Assembly (NCBI GenBank): GCA_949825065.1 | Contig: OX463842.1 | Coordinates: 36,451,323-36,515,322, forward strand | Direction of reading: 5' to 3' | Length of the DNA: 64,000 nt | Origin: Odontocerum albicorne | Lineage: Eukaryota > Arthropoda > Insecta > Trichoptera > Odontoceridae | In this document: positions 1 through 11,500 of the stretch, piece after piece | Layout of the letters: each line of letters starts with the position of its first letter | Position numbering within the stretch: the stretch's first letter is position 1 | The notes under the pieces: generated by a model | Database searches by the model: none | Told to the model about the DNA's origin: nothing | Seen by the model: only the letters and a program-made list of their open reading frames with translations | Made by a program: the position numbers and the translations under genes

Positions 1-137
1 ATAAAATCAGATAAATATCCAATACGACTTCAAGAATTATATTTATTTATTGAAAAATCGTACGTAAATAATTACTAAGAAAAAATGTCAAATTTGGAAT
101 ATTAAAACCTTAAAAATGAACTTACAAGTTATAATCA

Positions 138-320
138 TCATACGACATCCGTGATTTGGACGCGACGATCCGGGAATAGCGGGTTTGATTCCCGTTGGAA
201 CCCAGTTTTTTTTATCAAAATTCTAGACTAATTTTCACTTTAAGCCTCCAACGTTTTTATGGTTAGCTGGAAGAGAATGCAATATAGCAATACTCCCGCC
301 AGGCTGTACTGTAACCATAG
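138..320 (+). repeat. tRNA-derived SINE copy (SINE family 1)
   Basis: The RNA polymerase III B-box-like stretch GGGTTTGATTCCCGTTGG is followed by the family body (GACTAATTTTCACTTTAAGCC, then GCAATATAGCAATACTCCCGCC). The same order of blocks occurs in the other family 1 copies in this window. The A-box part is degraded. Confidence 0.6.
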
Positions 321-720
321 ACAACGAAAGCATGACTATATAATAAATTTCCGAAAAGTCAAATCATTTTAATACGAAGAAAATTCGGGTTTTCGAAGTT
401 CTAAAATGTAATACTCTGCTATATCATTTCTAAAGCGTAATTTTATTTTTTTAATAGTTACTATAAACACAATTATTCTACTCACTGACGAATATTCTTG
501 ACAAGTAACGACAAAAAGAAAAAATAATGACGTACATTTCAAATAAGTCAGTGAAAATCGAATTTTATAATGATTTTCAAATTAATTAAAACGATTTTCA
601 TTTACAATATATATCAGTTTTCATTCCTATTAAAGATTCTAGAAAAATAAATATTTAGTTTTATATCAAGTGAATTCTTAGTTTATTTTAAAAAAATCAA
701 ACATGTTCTTTTCGAAATGA

Positions 721-966
721 TTCGAATTGCATACGTGTAGTAAATGGCACTCTAAAATATTTCAAAACTGCCCTTCGATAAAAGTGCGTCACAATGACAA
801 AACACGGCCGGGAAAACGAGTTGTACCGTACGGCCGCACTTCGGGGATCAATACGTTGACTACAGCTATACGAGCCTACTCACAAGCTGAAGTATCGGGA
901 CGGAACGACGATAGCCTTGTCAGTTCTACAATAAAATATCTTCAAAACAATCCAAGCTGTCAATAA
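721..966 (+). other. Open frame of unknown nature
   Basis: An 80-codon stretch without stops and with higher GC than its surroundings. It has no ATG start (the first start-like codon is TTG) and no clear splice sites at either end. I do not recognise the peptide. It may be an exon, a decayed transposase piece or chance. Confidence 0.15.
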
Positions 967-1586
967 GAAACGAACTTGTATCATAAATAAGGATTTCATT
1001 ATCTTTTAACAGTTTCTTAAAAAAATCAATAATTTTTTTTATTGATTTGAAAAATGATATTGAATATTTATTTAACTTAAAAGCAATACATTAACGTAAA
1101 AATTATTTTTCTATAATTAAATGCCATACATAAATACAAAATTTAAGACCACCCTTAAGGTTTAAAATGCATTTTACCGCACCTTAAAATTGTAACCTTG
1201 AACTTAAAGCGCCATTAAATTTTCACAAAAAAAATTCAACAGATTATTTAATAAAAATATTTAAAAATCTATTTTCACAATTGAATGCATTCAACAAATT
1301 ATTTATTTGTTACTGCACTATTTAAATTGACCTGAAATATGCGTATCCTATATCCTTTACGTGGATTCTATGTTTTAAATTAATACTTAAGCACTTTTCA
1401 ATTCATGCATTTCAAAAGCGATAAAATACATTTCCGTTTTTGCGGTAAATATGTTGGTAATGATCTAATTTATAATCTACTCATACAGTCAAGAGGGACG
1501 TAGTATAAAGGCAACGTCAAATAATTCTCGCGATAAAGTTGTAATGTCGTTCGTCCTGTGAAAATATAAGGAAGAAAAAAATTACT

Positions 1587-1658
1587 CACCCGGAGGACTT
1601 TTCCGAAATCCCGATGTATAACTTTCGTATTATTTTTACATTTATTAAAGGTATTCAT
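1587..1658 (-). CDS. Possible first coding exon of an unidentified gene
   Basis: On the minus strand an ATG at 1658 opens a short frame that runs into a good 5' splice site (CCTCCG|GGTGAGT) near 1587. The GC-richer promoter-like patch lies just upstream on that strand. No downstream exon was found before the window edge and the peptide (begins MNTFNKCKNNTKV) is not recognised. The call rests on start, donor and context only. Confidence 0.2.
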
Positions 1659-1699
1659 CGAAATGAATAGCCCTTTTGATTTTAAAAAAATATATATTT

Positions 1700-2050
1700 A
1701 CAAACGATGCTCCCGCCTACGCCACCATGTCAGCTCTGCCGCCAGTTCGGAACACTTTTTGCTTATCTTCACAATACCTCGATCGTTCATTTTCCCGCGC
1801 ATGCGTCATACGAGGGAAAATGTATTCTGTCAATAATATTATTTTCAAAGGCGAGTAAATTAAATTTTATTATTAATTACAATTTAAAGTTTACTGAAAC
1901 AACTGGAAAATGTGATTATATTTGACGAAATGAAAATCCAAATGAAGAGTCAAATGCCGGCTGCCTACCGAACGTCCTTAGTTGACCTCTAAACATTTCA
2001 GGGAGGCGAGCGCCGAGTGGTGAGGCTGTCTGGGTTGACGAATGGGGAGA
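1700..2050. promoter_or_regulatory. GC-richer, promoter-like patch
   Basis: This patch has clearly more G, C and CpG than the AT-rich surroundings. It contains CGCGCATGCGTC near 1796, close to the NRF-1 type palindrome TGCGCATGCGCA, and a Kozak-like GCCACCATG at 1721-1729 that opens only a short frame. It could be the promoter of the minus-strand exon at 1587-1658 or part of an unrecognised repeat. Confidence 0.25.
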
Positions 2051-2561
2051 TACACGCAGCATCCGTAAAAAGCTTTATTAAAATTAATTAATCCAATTAG
2101 TATTGTTACTGGGAAAGATGGCCGTACATATTAAGTAGAAATGATGATGTAACACGAGATATCATTACGTACATGAAAAATAAAAGGAAAATTTCATTTT
2201 CATTATTTCAGCCAACACTGAAAAACTTTTCGTGTTTGTTGAAGTTATATTTTGATATGAAAACTCCCAGCTTTAAAAAATACGTAAATCAGTTTTGCTC
2301 CAGGACAGAAGAAATAAAAATATCCTACAATAAAATCCATTGAAGACCATAGTGATTATTTTTAAGTCAACGTCGACTACCGGACATGCTCTGGACAATT
2401 GGGACATTGTGTCACATTCATTTATCCACCCAAATCATCAATTATCAATTATATCTTTACATAGGTTTTGTTCTTTCTCTTTTCTTTCACACTCTCTCAA
2501 ATCACTAGAAAGAAATATGACATTTGATTATTCTATTGTATTACACGTTCGTCGTATACTG

Positions 2562-2745
2562 TGCAATTTGGCGGGCTTATTGCTATGTAGAAATATCTTC
2601 CAACTAATCAGAAAGATGTATATGGTGGGTTAAGTCGAAAGCAGAATCCTTTCTAGTAATATTGGGCACCGACTAAAATCGAATCCGTAACCAACGGGAT
2701 GGAAACCAGACGTCTTACCAATTATGGCATGGAGATATTTATTAC
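2562..2745 (-). repeat. tRNA-derived SINE copy (SINE family 1)
   Basis: Read on the minus strand, it begins with an A-box-like segment (TTGGTAAGACGTCTGG), then a degraded B box and GGCACC. It ends in the family 3' block (CTACATAGCAATAAGCCCGCC). Strongly diverged. Confidence 0.55.
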
Positions 2746-2815
2746 GACGGTTTTTGAAAACACTTTTTTATACGTGCGTTTTTTTTTCTTCTTCTCTAAT
2801 GTTATTTAAAGTTTA

Positions 2816-2906
2816 CCGTGACCTAGTTAATAAGACGTCTTCCAAACCCTCGATCTCTACTGGTTCACAAATATTTTTAAAAAGGTTTTCAGTCTGGTTT
2901 TCATTT
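2816..2906 (+). repeat. 5' half of a SINE family 1 copy
   Basis: GTGACCTAGTTAATAAGACG matches the A-box region of the family and AGTCTGGTTTTCA matches its body. The 3' half is absent. Confidence 0.5.
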
Positions 2907-3139
2907 TTTTAGATTTTAGTTACATTTTTTTGAGTTATAGATTTATTTACGATATATATGAAAATTCATGGGGGTCAGAATGCGAGTGAACGTCTCCTTG
3001 GCCTAATGCACGACTTGGTGACCATTGATTTGTACTGTCGAGCACTTTCACCCTGCGGACTGATCATCCCTCTTTAAATGTGTGTGTGTTCAAAATATAG
3101 TATAGCGACTGATTTTCCTTCTCCTAGTTCAGTTCGATT

Positions 3140-4084
3140 ATTAAATTAGGTTTTACAGAGCGAGTTACGACAATGTTGATGAACACCTATCTAACATAAT
3201 GTCGATTGGTCTTTTATAGATAATGACGAAATAAACCGGAATATGGATACGTTTAATAAGCAAATTGATGAACTAACAAAAAAAATTACTCCTAAGGTCC
3301 GAAATACTCGTAAGTATGAGGGCTTCCCAATTTGGTTTTAGAAGAGTATAATCGCATAGGAATAACTATACCCTCTTTAAGAAATTGAGAACAAGATGGA
3401 AATTTATTTTTGCTAGGTGCTACGGTGTGCTTATTAACTAGTCGGAGACAATCATTTTGCATAACGTTATTTTTTGGGAAGTTTTGCAGTTCCTTTAGAA
3501 CAAACGGGTTATCCTGTTAAAATGCACTTTGGGGAAAGATATTATGAGGAAATATCTAATCTTTTACGGATGTTTTTAAATGTGTATACGACATTAGTGA
3601 AATCCTCAGTGGCTCAATCTAGAGATTGGCCAAACGATCGAGTTTGTTCAAGTTAAGTTAAACGTGGTTGAAGTTATTGACAAGCTGCGTTCTATAGATA
3701 CCCAAACGGGATAATATACCACCATATATCATTTTAAAGAGCTATGTAAACACTCTTTATGCACATCTGTTCAAATTGTTAATGGAAAGTAGGGTTTTAA
3801 ATATAATATTAAAGGGTGGGGATATGTACGACATGCGTAACTATAGACCGATATGTTTACTCTCAACTACTCGTATATCAAAGGTCTTCGATAGTTTAGT
3901 ATTGGATCGAGTTTTTGGTAAATTACAACTTTTTATGGTGCCTGATCAGCATGGCTTCTTCCCTGGAAGATCAACCGTAACGAATTTGTTGTTTTATACA
4001 AAATACACAGCAGAGGTGTTAAATGCTGGTCTTCAAGCCGATATACAGTCTGTCCAATGGGAAAGGGGACTGGTTTTATTTTAA
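3140..4084 (+). mobile_element. Jockey-type non-LTR retrotransposon fragment
   Basis: The last part (3776-4084) is an open frame with reverse-transcriptase signatures: a GGD..D.RNYRPICLLST block, then SKVFDSLVLDRVF and QHGFFPGRSTVTNLL. The upstream part is broken by stops and frame changes and resembles the linker between endonuclease and RT domains. The fragment ends abruptly where mariner-like sequence begins. It is truncated on both sides and cannot be active. Confidence 0.7.
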
Positions 4085-4640
4085 ATTCTTCGTAATGATC
4101 GTTGTGCGTCTACTAGGCTTATCGAGAAGCTCACTGAAATTCCTAAATCCACTGTTTATCTCATTTTAACGGGAAATTTGGGCAAACCGTACCGCATACA
4201 CTGACTGACGATCAAAAAGTTTGCAGAGTGGAGCACAGCAGAAACATAAAAAGAGCGGCTGATATGGATTCAGATTTCATGTCAAGCATTGTAACAGGTG
4301 ATGAAACATGGTGCTTTCAGTATGAGCCACTTACAAAACGCCAGAGCTCGGAATGGAAGGGTCCACAATCTTCGAAACTAAAAAAGTACGCACGCAGAAG
4401 AACCGAATCAAGACTCTGCTCACCGTTTTCTTAGATTCCAAAGGAATTATCCATAAGGAATTCATACCAGAAGGTCAAATGGTAAACGCCGATGTGTACT
4501 TGGATGCTTTGAATCGTTTATGGGCCAGGATTCTTCGAGTTCGACCTGAATACCGGAAACAAGGGAGTGGTCTTTGTTGCACATTAATGCACCGACGCAC
4601 AAAAGCAAGATTGTACGCGTATATGTATGTGAATGATTAT
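4085..4640 (+). pseudogene. mariner-like transposase remnant
   Basis: The catalytic first-Asp motif IVTGDETWCFQYEP is visible in 4228-4434. It is followed, after a frame change near 4400, by TVFLDSKGIIHKEFIPEG and a NADVYLDALNRLW block (4353-4660 frame). The second and third catalytic Asp regions are missing or scrambled and no terminal inverted repeats were found. It looks like an old fragment abutting the LINE piece before it. Confidence 0.65.
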
Positions 4641-4699
4641 TTTCTCGGGAAATCCACGTAGTTTGGTTGGTTTGGTCCTAAAAAAGACCGTTAGACCGA

Positions 4700-4835
4700 C
4701 GTTTCGACACAATAACATGTGCTTATCGCCCATCTTGTAACTAATCTCTACAGATTCAACCTCTTCTATAATCCTATACATTATGAGATTAAATATAAAA
4801 TGACTAAGTTTATGCCCTCGCCTTATTCCACTCAT
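4700..4835 (-). pseudogene. Reverse transcriptase fragment
   Basis: The minus-strand peptide SGIRRGHKLSHFIFNLIMYRIIEEV resembles the G(V/I)RQGDPLSP.LFN..MD block of non-LTR reverse transcriptases, followed by a KMGD..M.LC segment. Only this motif region remains. Confidence 0.5.
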
Positions 4836-6350
4836 CGCTAGTATTTTAAACAGCTATCCTTCTGTTTTGACCGTGTTAATTGTCGTAATGACTTAATTGA
4901 TTTTTCCTTCTCTAACAGGATTTCGATTACGTCTTAAAATAATATCATTTTTATATAATCAACCAATGAAATCGAAACTGTTAAAATAATCATTATATAA
5001 AATGAATCATGTTTTATGGGCAGTATTCAAGTCTGCCCATTTCGAATTAATAACTGAGAGGGAAAAAAATAATGTGGCTTGTGAAACAACTGACAGAAGA
5101 TAATCTAACGCACTTCTTTAATCTGTAGAAGTACACATATATTTTTTCCTTCCAAAGTCTTAATCTTTCAAAGTATCATATTTTTTATAATACGAGTAAA
5201 TGTTTGAGATTCCCTTCATAACAAACCTAATGTTTGCTACCAAATAAAAAACAATGTGAGTCCTCCAGAATCTTCATACCATATATTTTTTTGCCACTCA
5301 CGATTCATTAATTCATATCCGAAATTGTGATACAGATATTTTGAAGAGCATAGTCTGGAGACATCACTGTCTTCGGTCCCGTTTATCAAGCCTAAGACTT
5401 TAGATCAACTGGAGTAGTGAAGTCATACCAACAAGACCACGGAGGCTGCAACTCAATATGCACCTGAATCAATACTAACAATGAAGACTAGTACATTCGT
5501 GAAAATGAAAAGATAAACATACTAGAATTAACTTCAAAATCTCTAGTAAACATTACAACATAATTAGAACATATCGTCAAAATAGATAAAAAATTTATAT
5601 AATTCTGAGAATTTCAAAAATATATTTATTTGATCACCACATGTCGTGTTTACAAGATATTCCCTAAATTCTCATACCTTCTATACTACTCGTGTAGATT
5701 TTTAAAAATCTTTCATCATTCATGCTTTCTATGTGAGCAAACTACCATATCTCAAATTTATTTATCTAAGCACTTCATTTTCTTTCAATCCGCATTATTT
5801 CCTAATCTCCTCATTCCATCTTCTGTCACATATTGTTTTCTTCAAATTCTCAATAATAATTATTAAGTGAATATACATAATATCATAGCACGTATACGAT
5901 GGGAATGTTTTTACATATCGTATATCTGTAGTGAATCTGAAGTTAGATGCAGTAGAAAAAAATAATTGCAAAATATGGACTACATAAAAGCGTCGTTTTG
6001 TGTTGAGTATAGTCCCTTTTTACGAAATACGATGCACACTTTTTTTCTCAGTATTTGTTTTGCCTGTTTTTTTTTTAAATTTAATATCGAATTATCATAG
6101 TATAAATAGGCCAAAACCCATACGACGGCTGTCGCCAAACAAAGAATACGAGAGTTGACGTTCTTATTTTTTAATACAAGAGAGCGAGAGAGGAATACTT
6201 GGATTCTCTCCGAAAGTAATTCGAAATTTGAATATCGGTGGGTCCGTGATAAATGAAAAGATGGAAACAATACTGAACGAATTTTAAATACCTAGCTAAC
6301 AATTTTTGAACTGGTATAAAAGGGGACGATGTATAAATGATATATATAAA
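4836..6350. other. AT-rich intergenic DNA, nothing assigned
   Basis: No convincing gene, RNA or complete repeat. The 4900-5040 part shows weak similarity to 38800-38910, so a diverged old repeat may be present. Confidence 0.4.
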
Positions 6351-6351
6351 C

Positions 6352-6395
6352 AAATTCTACATTTATGAATATATATTTTCATAAATATAGAATTT
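6352..6395. repeat. Inverted repeat (hairpin)
   Basis: Two 18-base arms (AAATTCTACATTTATGAA and its near-complement) differ at one position and enclose an AT spacer. A shorter palindrome (CGTGAATATTTCACG) follows. It lies just outside the mariner insertion at 6440. Confidence 0.5.
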
Positions 6396-6439
6396 CTTTT
6401 ACTTCCGTGAATATTTCACGGGTTGCAACTTGTTATATA

Positions 6440-7770
6440 CGAGGCATATCCAGAAATTAAGTGTACTGAATTTTTGTAGGTTACATTTTTTTTTATTTAA
6501 ACAAAAAAATTACGTGGTTACCGTAGTACATATGTAAGCTATTTTTCGACATAGTCGCCATTCCTCTCAATGCAGGTGGAGAGCGGGGTATCAACTTTAT
6601 GATGCCTTCCTCGAAGTAGTTTCCAGCCAACTCCTCCGTCCACTTCTCCACCTCCTCCTTTACCTCCTCGTCGGTTGAAAACCTTTTTCCACCCATGTGC
6701 AGCTTCAGGGAGGTAAAGAGATAGTAATCTGAAGGTGCTAGGTCAGGGGAATGCGCGGGATGGTTCAGGACATCCCATTTAAACGAGGCAAGCAGTTCCT
6801 TCGTGGCGTTGGCCGTGTGTGGTCTGGCATTGTCGTGCAGCAGGCAGACTCCCTTTGTCAGCATGCCTCTCCTCTTGTTCTGAATCGCCCTCCGCAATTT
6901 TTTTAGGGTCTCACAATATCTTGCAGAGTTGATGGTCTCCCCTTGAGGCATATATTCAATTAAAATTATGCCTTGACAGTCCCAAAACACGGATGCCATG
7001 ATTTTCTTGGCTGAAATTGTGGTTTTGAACTTTTTGGCGGAGGGTGAAGAGGTGTGACGCCACTGTTGAGACTGCCTTTTGGTTTCAGGCGTGTAGTGTG
7101 CAACCCAAGTTTCATCTCCAGTAACGATGGAGTGGAGAAATTCATCTCCATGGAGTTTGCAGCGCCTCAAAAACTCTTGCCCGGCCTCCACTCGATTCAA
7201 CTTGTGTTGGTCTGTCAGCTGTTTTGGGACCCACTTCGCGGACAGTTTCCGATATCCGAGGGTTTCTGTGATGGTTTCGTGTAGTAGAGATCTAGAGATT
7301 TGCGGAAACATCGCAAAAAGTTCATCCACACTCAATCTGCGATTGTCACGGAGCGCATTTTCGATTTTTTCCACAATTTCGTCAGTCACAATTGAAGGTC
7401 TACCGCTCCTATGATCATCATGCACAGACGTACGACCGTTTTTAAACTCGCGACACCACTTGTACACACTCGTACGATTCATAGCTTTATCACCATATGC
7501 AGTTTTCACCTCATTATAAACCTCAACCGGAGGTTTTCCCTTCCAAACGAGATAACGGATGACGCCGCGTATTTCGCATTTGGCGAGAGATTGGATTGAC
7601 ATTTTTCACGAAACGTGTTGTCGCGTTGACACTTCTCAACGTACTGACCTCGAACCGGTCTCGTTGCGGAGGGGAAGGGTCAGGCTACACGGAAGTGTAG
7701 CCAACATGTCGAAAATAAAATCCATCCAGTCGTGAGAGCCTCGGTACACTTACTTTCTGGATACGCCTCA
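6440..7770 (-). mobile_element. Nearly intact mariner transposon, 1.33 kb
   Basis: Both ends carry inverted repeats beginning (C/T)GAGGC(A/G)TATCCAGAAA(T/G)TAAGTGTAC. Each is flanked by a TA dinucleotide (6438-6439 and 7771-7772), the usual mariner target duplication. The transposase is on the minus strand and has one late frameshift. Length and layout are typical of a full mariner, so this is probably a young copy. Confidence 0.93.
6539..7602 (-). pseudogene. mariner transposase (DD34D) with one 3' frameshift
   Basis: Cut-and-paste transposase. It starts MSIQSLAKCEIRGVIRYL and has the N-terminal helix-turn-helix region, with WVPKQLTDQHKLNRVE before the catalytic domain. All three catalytic aspartates are present: IVTGDETWVAHY, LLHDNARPHT and SPDLAPSDYYLF; 34 residues separate the last two. 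About 16 codons before the expected end the frame slips near 6588. In the neighbouring frame the canonical tail (CIERNGDYVEK, stop at 6539-6541) is still readable, so about one lost base is the only visible lesion. In the shifted frame translation runs on to 6493. The catalytic core is whole, so residual activity is conceivable but unproven. Confidence 0.9.
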
Positions 7771-7795
7771 TATATTATGCATAGACATGTCTTAA

Positions 7796-7957
7796 CACTG
7801 GTGTATACTCCTTCATTTATAGACGTTCACGAACATTATTCAAGAGAAAGGTCCACCACTTGACACTGGCGTATACTTCATATATATATATGAATTCACG
7901 GCCATTGTTCAAGAAGATCTATGCATTAAAATTTTCTTGAATGGTGGCCGTGAACTA
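7796..7957. repeat. Dispersed repeat A: two direct units plus one inverted piece
   Basis: Units carry ACACTGGYGTATACTYC followed by an AT stretch and TTCACGRNCATTRTTCAAGA. Two units run in direct orientation (from about 7796 and 7858). The end of the second is mirrored at 7934-7954, forming a hairpin with 21-base arms and three mismatches. Further copies lie at 8120-8235, 60186-60262 and 61425-61660. Confidence 0.65.
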
Positions 7958-8119
7958 TTGAAATGTTTTTACTCGCTTACTTCACATTTAATTCTCATCT
8001 TATTGTAAATACGCATTTAGTTGTAAACTTTGTAGTTAAGTTGTAAAATAGTTTCACTCCATAGTATCTCATTAGATAACAATAGTCCCGGGCCGAGTTA
8101 ATTTATTATACTCAAAATA

Positions 8120-8235
8120 TTAACCAGAGACGCACCAACCGAGTGCGCCGATGTCGCCCATGTGAATAGAACTATCAGATCCTATGGAGTGGACTTCACT
8201 TGACACTGGCGTATACTCCAACATATATAGGGCCA
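8120..8235 (+). repeat. Dispersed repeat A, longer form
   Basis: The block ACCAACCGAGTGCGCCGATG..GCCCATGTGAATAGA..CCTATG(G/A)AGTG(G/T)AC precedes ACTTGACACTGGCGTATACTCC. The same order recurs at 61425-61545, more than 53 kb away. Confidence 0.65.
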
Positions 8236-8508
8236 GAGATAATACAATCATACGACCAAACGCCCTCAGCGCACTAATAACCGCACATTGGGGACGAATA
8301 CACCTGTCAATGAAATTCATAGACAAAAAACATTGTGCAACTCGATGGTTTTACCAATATAACTATTTCGTATTATCTCTGATAATTTCCATCTTGCAGT
8401 AAATTTTCATCAGATTAACTGGAATTTTCATTAAAATCTTTCATATATTTTATGCATTCATTGGCGAAATTCAATCTAGTCATTGTTTTTATTAATACCT
8501 AAAATTAA

Positions 8509-8529
8509 ATGGCTTCTGTGGGTTCTCAG
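8509..8529 (+). CDS. mRpL28: mRpL28 coding exon 1 (predicted)
   Basis: Seven codons ending at CAG|GTACAT, phase 0. Chosen because it is the nearest upstream ATG that joins exon 2 in frame through consensus sites. An additional upstream exon cannot be excluded. Confidence 0.6.
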
Positions 8530-11500
8530 GTACATATATAATTAAGGGAAATTAAATAACGATAAAAAATATTTTGAGGTTACCAATTTGACAGTTTCAT
8601 TTTGTTTTTAGAAAATCAGACGTATTCTCGGTCCGATTAAAAAAACCCGGTTTGATAATGGCCTCGGTGCTTTATTGCCTGAAGCGTATAAAAAATTTTG
8701 GAATGAGTGGAAAATTATGCGTCCCGCGGCCGTCCACTATATTCCTGAAGAAGGCCGCTGGAAAAAGGATGAAGTTACAGGCCAAATAATTCCTATCCAA
8801 AACATCCCAATACCCTTAAAATTTCCTAAAGAAGCTAATTTAGGAATATGGGGTGGAGAAGCAGTCATTCAAGGTACGCATTCATGAAGTTCATGCTTTG
8901 TAATAATTTATTTCCCATACACCAGTTTTTTTTCGTAAAAAAATTAATTTATCATCGATGACTAAGTGAATAAATAGTAAAATTTAAAATATGTTTGTCA
9001 TATCTCAAGGAAGAAAGGCATTAGAATAGAAATGTGTGGTAGACTGGGATGTCAAATATTTTGAAAGAAATAATGCTTTTAGGAAGATGTCTCCAAAGTT
9101 CAACTTAATGAATCACGAAACAATCCATGTTCAATGAATACAAACATTTAGTATCTGTCTGCTAGCCATCCACCAATTTAACTAATAAGATTCTACTATG
9201 AATAGGAAGAAAATCGATATAATATGTAGTTTTCCAAAATGGTTACCCCTGAACTCATTTGCGGTATAATTTGAAAGAAGGCATATTATAGAAGTTATAA
9301 AATCACTGTTAAAATTGATGATTACATGATTTTCCAGTAAGCAGGAGGAACTGTGAAAGATTGTCAAACATTTATTACAAAAATGATATAAATAACATAA
9401 GTTTCAGTTGGGAGCAATACATTTATCTAATCTGTGGATATTTACAATATTCATGAAGATAATGTTTTGATCTTCGAAACTTATGTTTTTTTAAATATAA
9501 AAAGCATAGCACTTTTAATGGCATTGTGGATCTATTGGATCGTTATAGTTAACACAACTATAACAGCCAATTTTAAATATGGCACATTGGAATATTTTTT
9601 AACATATTTCATATTGTTTCATCATCACTCTATATGTTCCATTAGGAACAGAGGAATGTCTCCATCTAGTTCGGTTCACAGCCCGGCACTCCACGTCGTT
9701 TCATGTCAAGCCAAAACTGCAAAGTTTCTAGATATTCATGTTATTAATAAAATACATATTTTTTAAATCATAAGATTATAATTTTCTAATATATTATTTA
9801 CTTATAGGTTTTCAAAAAAGAGACCCTAAAAAAAGACGAGTACCACATTTTTGGGTCCCTATTTTAAAGCGCTCTGTAGTCTATTCGGAAGTTCTAGATG
9901 TTTACTTATCACTTATTGTGACAAATAGAGCACTTGAATTGGTTCAAGATCATTATGGATTTGATCATTACCTTTTGAAAACACCAGCATGTGATCTTCA
10001 ATCTACACTAGCACTCAGGCTTAAACAACATATTCTGAAAGCGCTCCAAGATAACTGTCCAGCATATAAAAATGAACCAGAAAAACAAAAGGAGGTGTAT
10101 GAACGTTATAAAAGTTACCTTAGTGGTGTAAGTCTTTTTTAAAATGCAATTCATTATTTTTTATCTTTTAATTTGCACTATTCATTTTATATATTACAGT
10201 AGTCCCCCCTTATACGCAAGGGATTTATCAAGACTCAATGGATGCCAGAAACTGCAGATAGTACCGAACCCTATATGTACATTTTATATATTACAGTAGT
10301 CCCCCCTTATACGCAAGGGATTTATCAAGACTCAATGGATGCCAGAAACTGCAGATAGTACCGAACCCTATATGTACATTTTATATATTACAGTAGTCCC
10401 CCCTTATACGCAAGGGATTTATCAAGACTCAATGGATGCCAGAAACTGCAGATAGTACCGAACCCTATATGTACATTTTATATATTACAGTAGTCCCCCC
10501 TTATACGCAAGGGATTTATCAAGACTCAATGGATGCCTGAAACTGCAGATAGTACCGAACCCTATATGTACATTTTATATATTACAGTAGTCCCCCCTTA
10601 TACGCAAGGGATTTATCAAGACTCAATGGATGCCAGAAACTGCAGATAGTACCGAACCCTATATGTACATTTTTTCCTATACATATTCGTACATACATAA
10701 AATGAAAATGAATACATCATGTACTATACTGGAATAAAAGTCATGAGGGTGTAATCTCTAAAAATATATTATTGTGATGTACTCACCCTTCATGTGATGG
10801 AGTGAGTTGAATACTAGGTATTGTGACGATTAGGCTACTCGTATTTTTGATTTTCTGCTCATACATTGAAATTTCCCATTTAATATTTTCGAACAGTGGT
10901 GGACCACAGGTAACTTAAATTCCGGATAAGGGAGAACTACTGTACAACATTGAACTCTAAACTGAACTAGCAGTTAAAAGATGTTTTCAATTGGCCATCT
11001 TGTATTATGTAAAATACATTTTTTATGGATTACAAACTTTTGTATTGAGAAAGAAAAACCTATGTGTAAAATTTAGTTTTAAGTTGACTTAATAAAAATA
11101 TATATTTATTTTATTCTATGCAGTATACATCAGAGGAAATTGAATGGTATGGATTGTCTTGGGAACAGGCAATTAAGAAAATAGCACTCCAACAACTGGA
11201 AGCAAATAAACCAAAGCCTTTGAAACATCTATATCGTTCACAACTTTTAGAGAAACTAAAAGATGCTGGAATTAATGAAGCTCAGGATATCAAAATCACG
11301 TAAGATATAAATATATTTTTATTATTTTTCAGTTACATTTTTCACATTTAAAAAAACGTAATAAACTTCTGTCACTAAACAGTAACCTGTAGACATTTTC
11401 ATTGTAATTTGTCATGTTTCATTAATGTTGATGATAACTTATATGGTTCTTATCTACTTAAAAAATAATAATCTACTAGACTCAACAGTCCCCCACATGC

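Noticed and set aside
9434..9766. 110-codon frame in mRpL28 intron 2
   Set aside because: No homology, AT-driven composition, lies within an intron without splice evidence.
10197..10667. CRISPR-like array (regular repeats)
   Set aside because: Repeats are directly adjacent without unique spacers, and the unit is the end of a DNA transposon in a eukaryotic intron.
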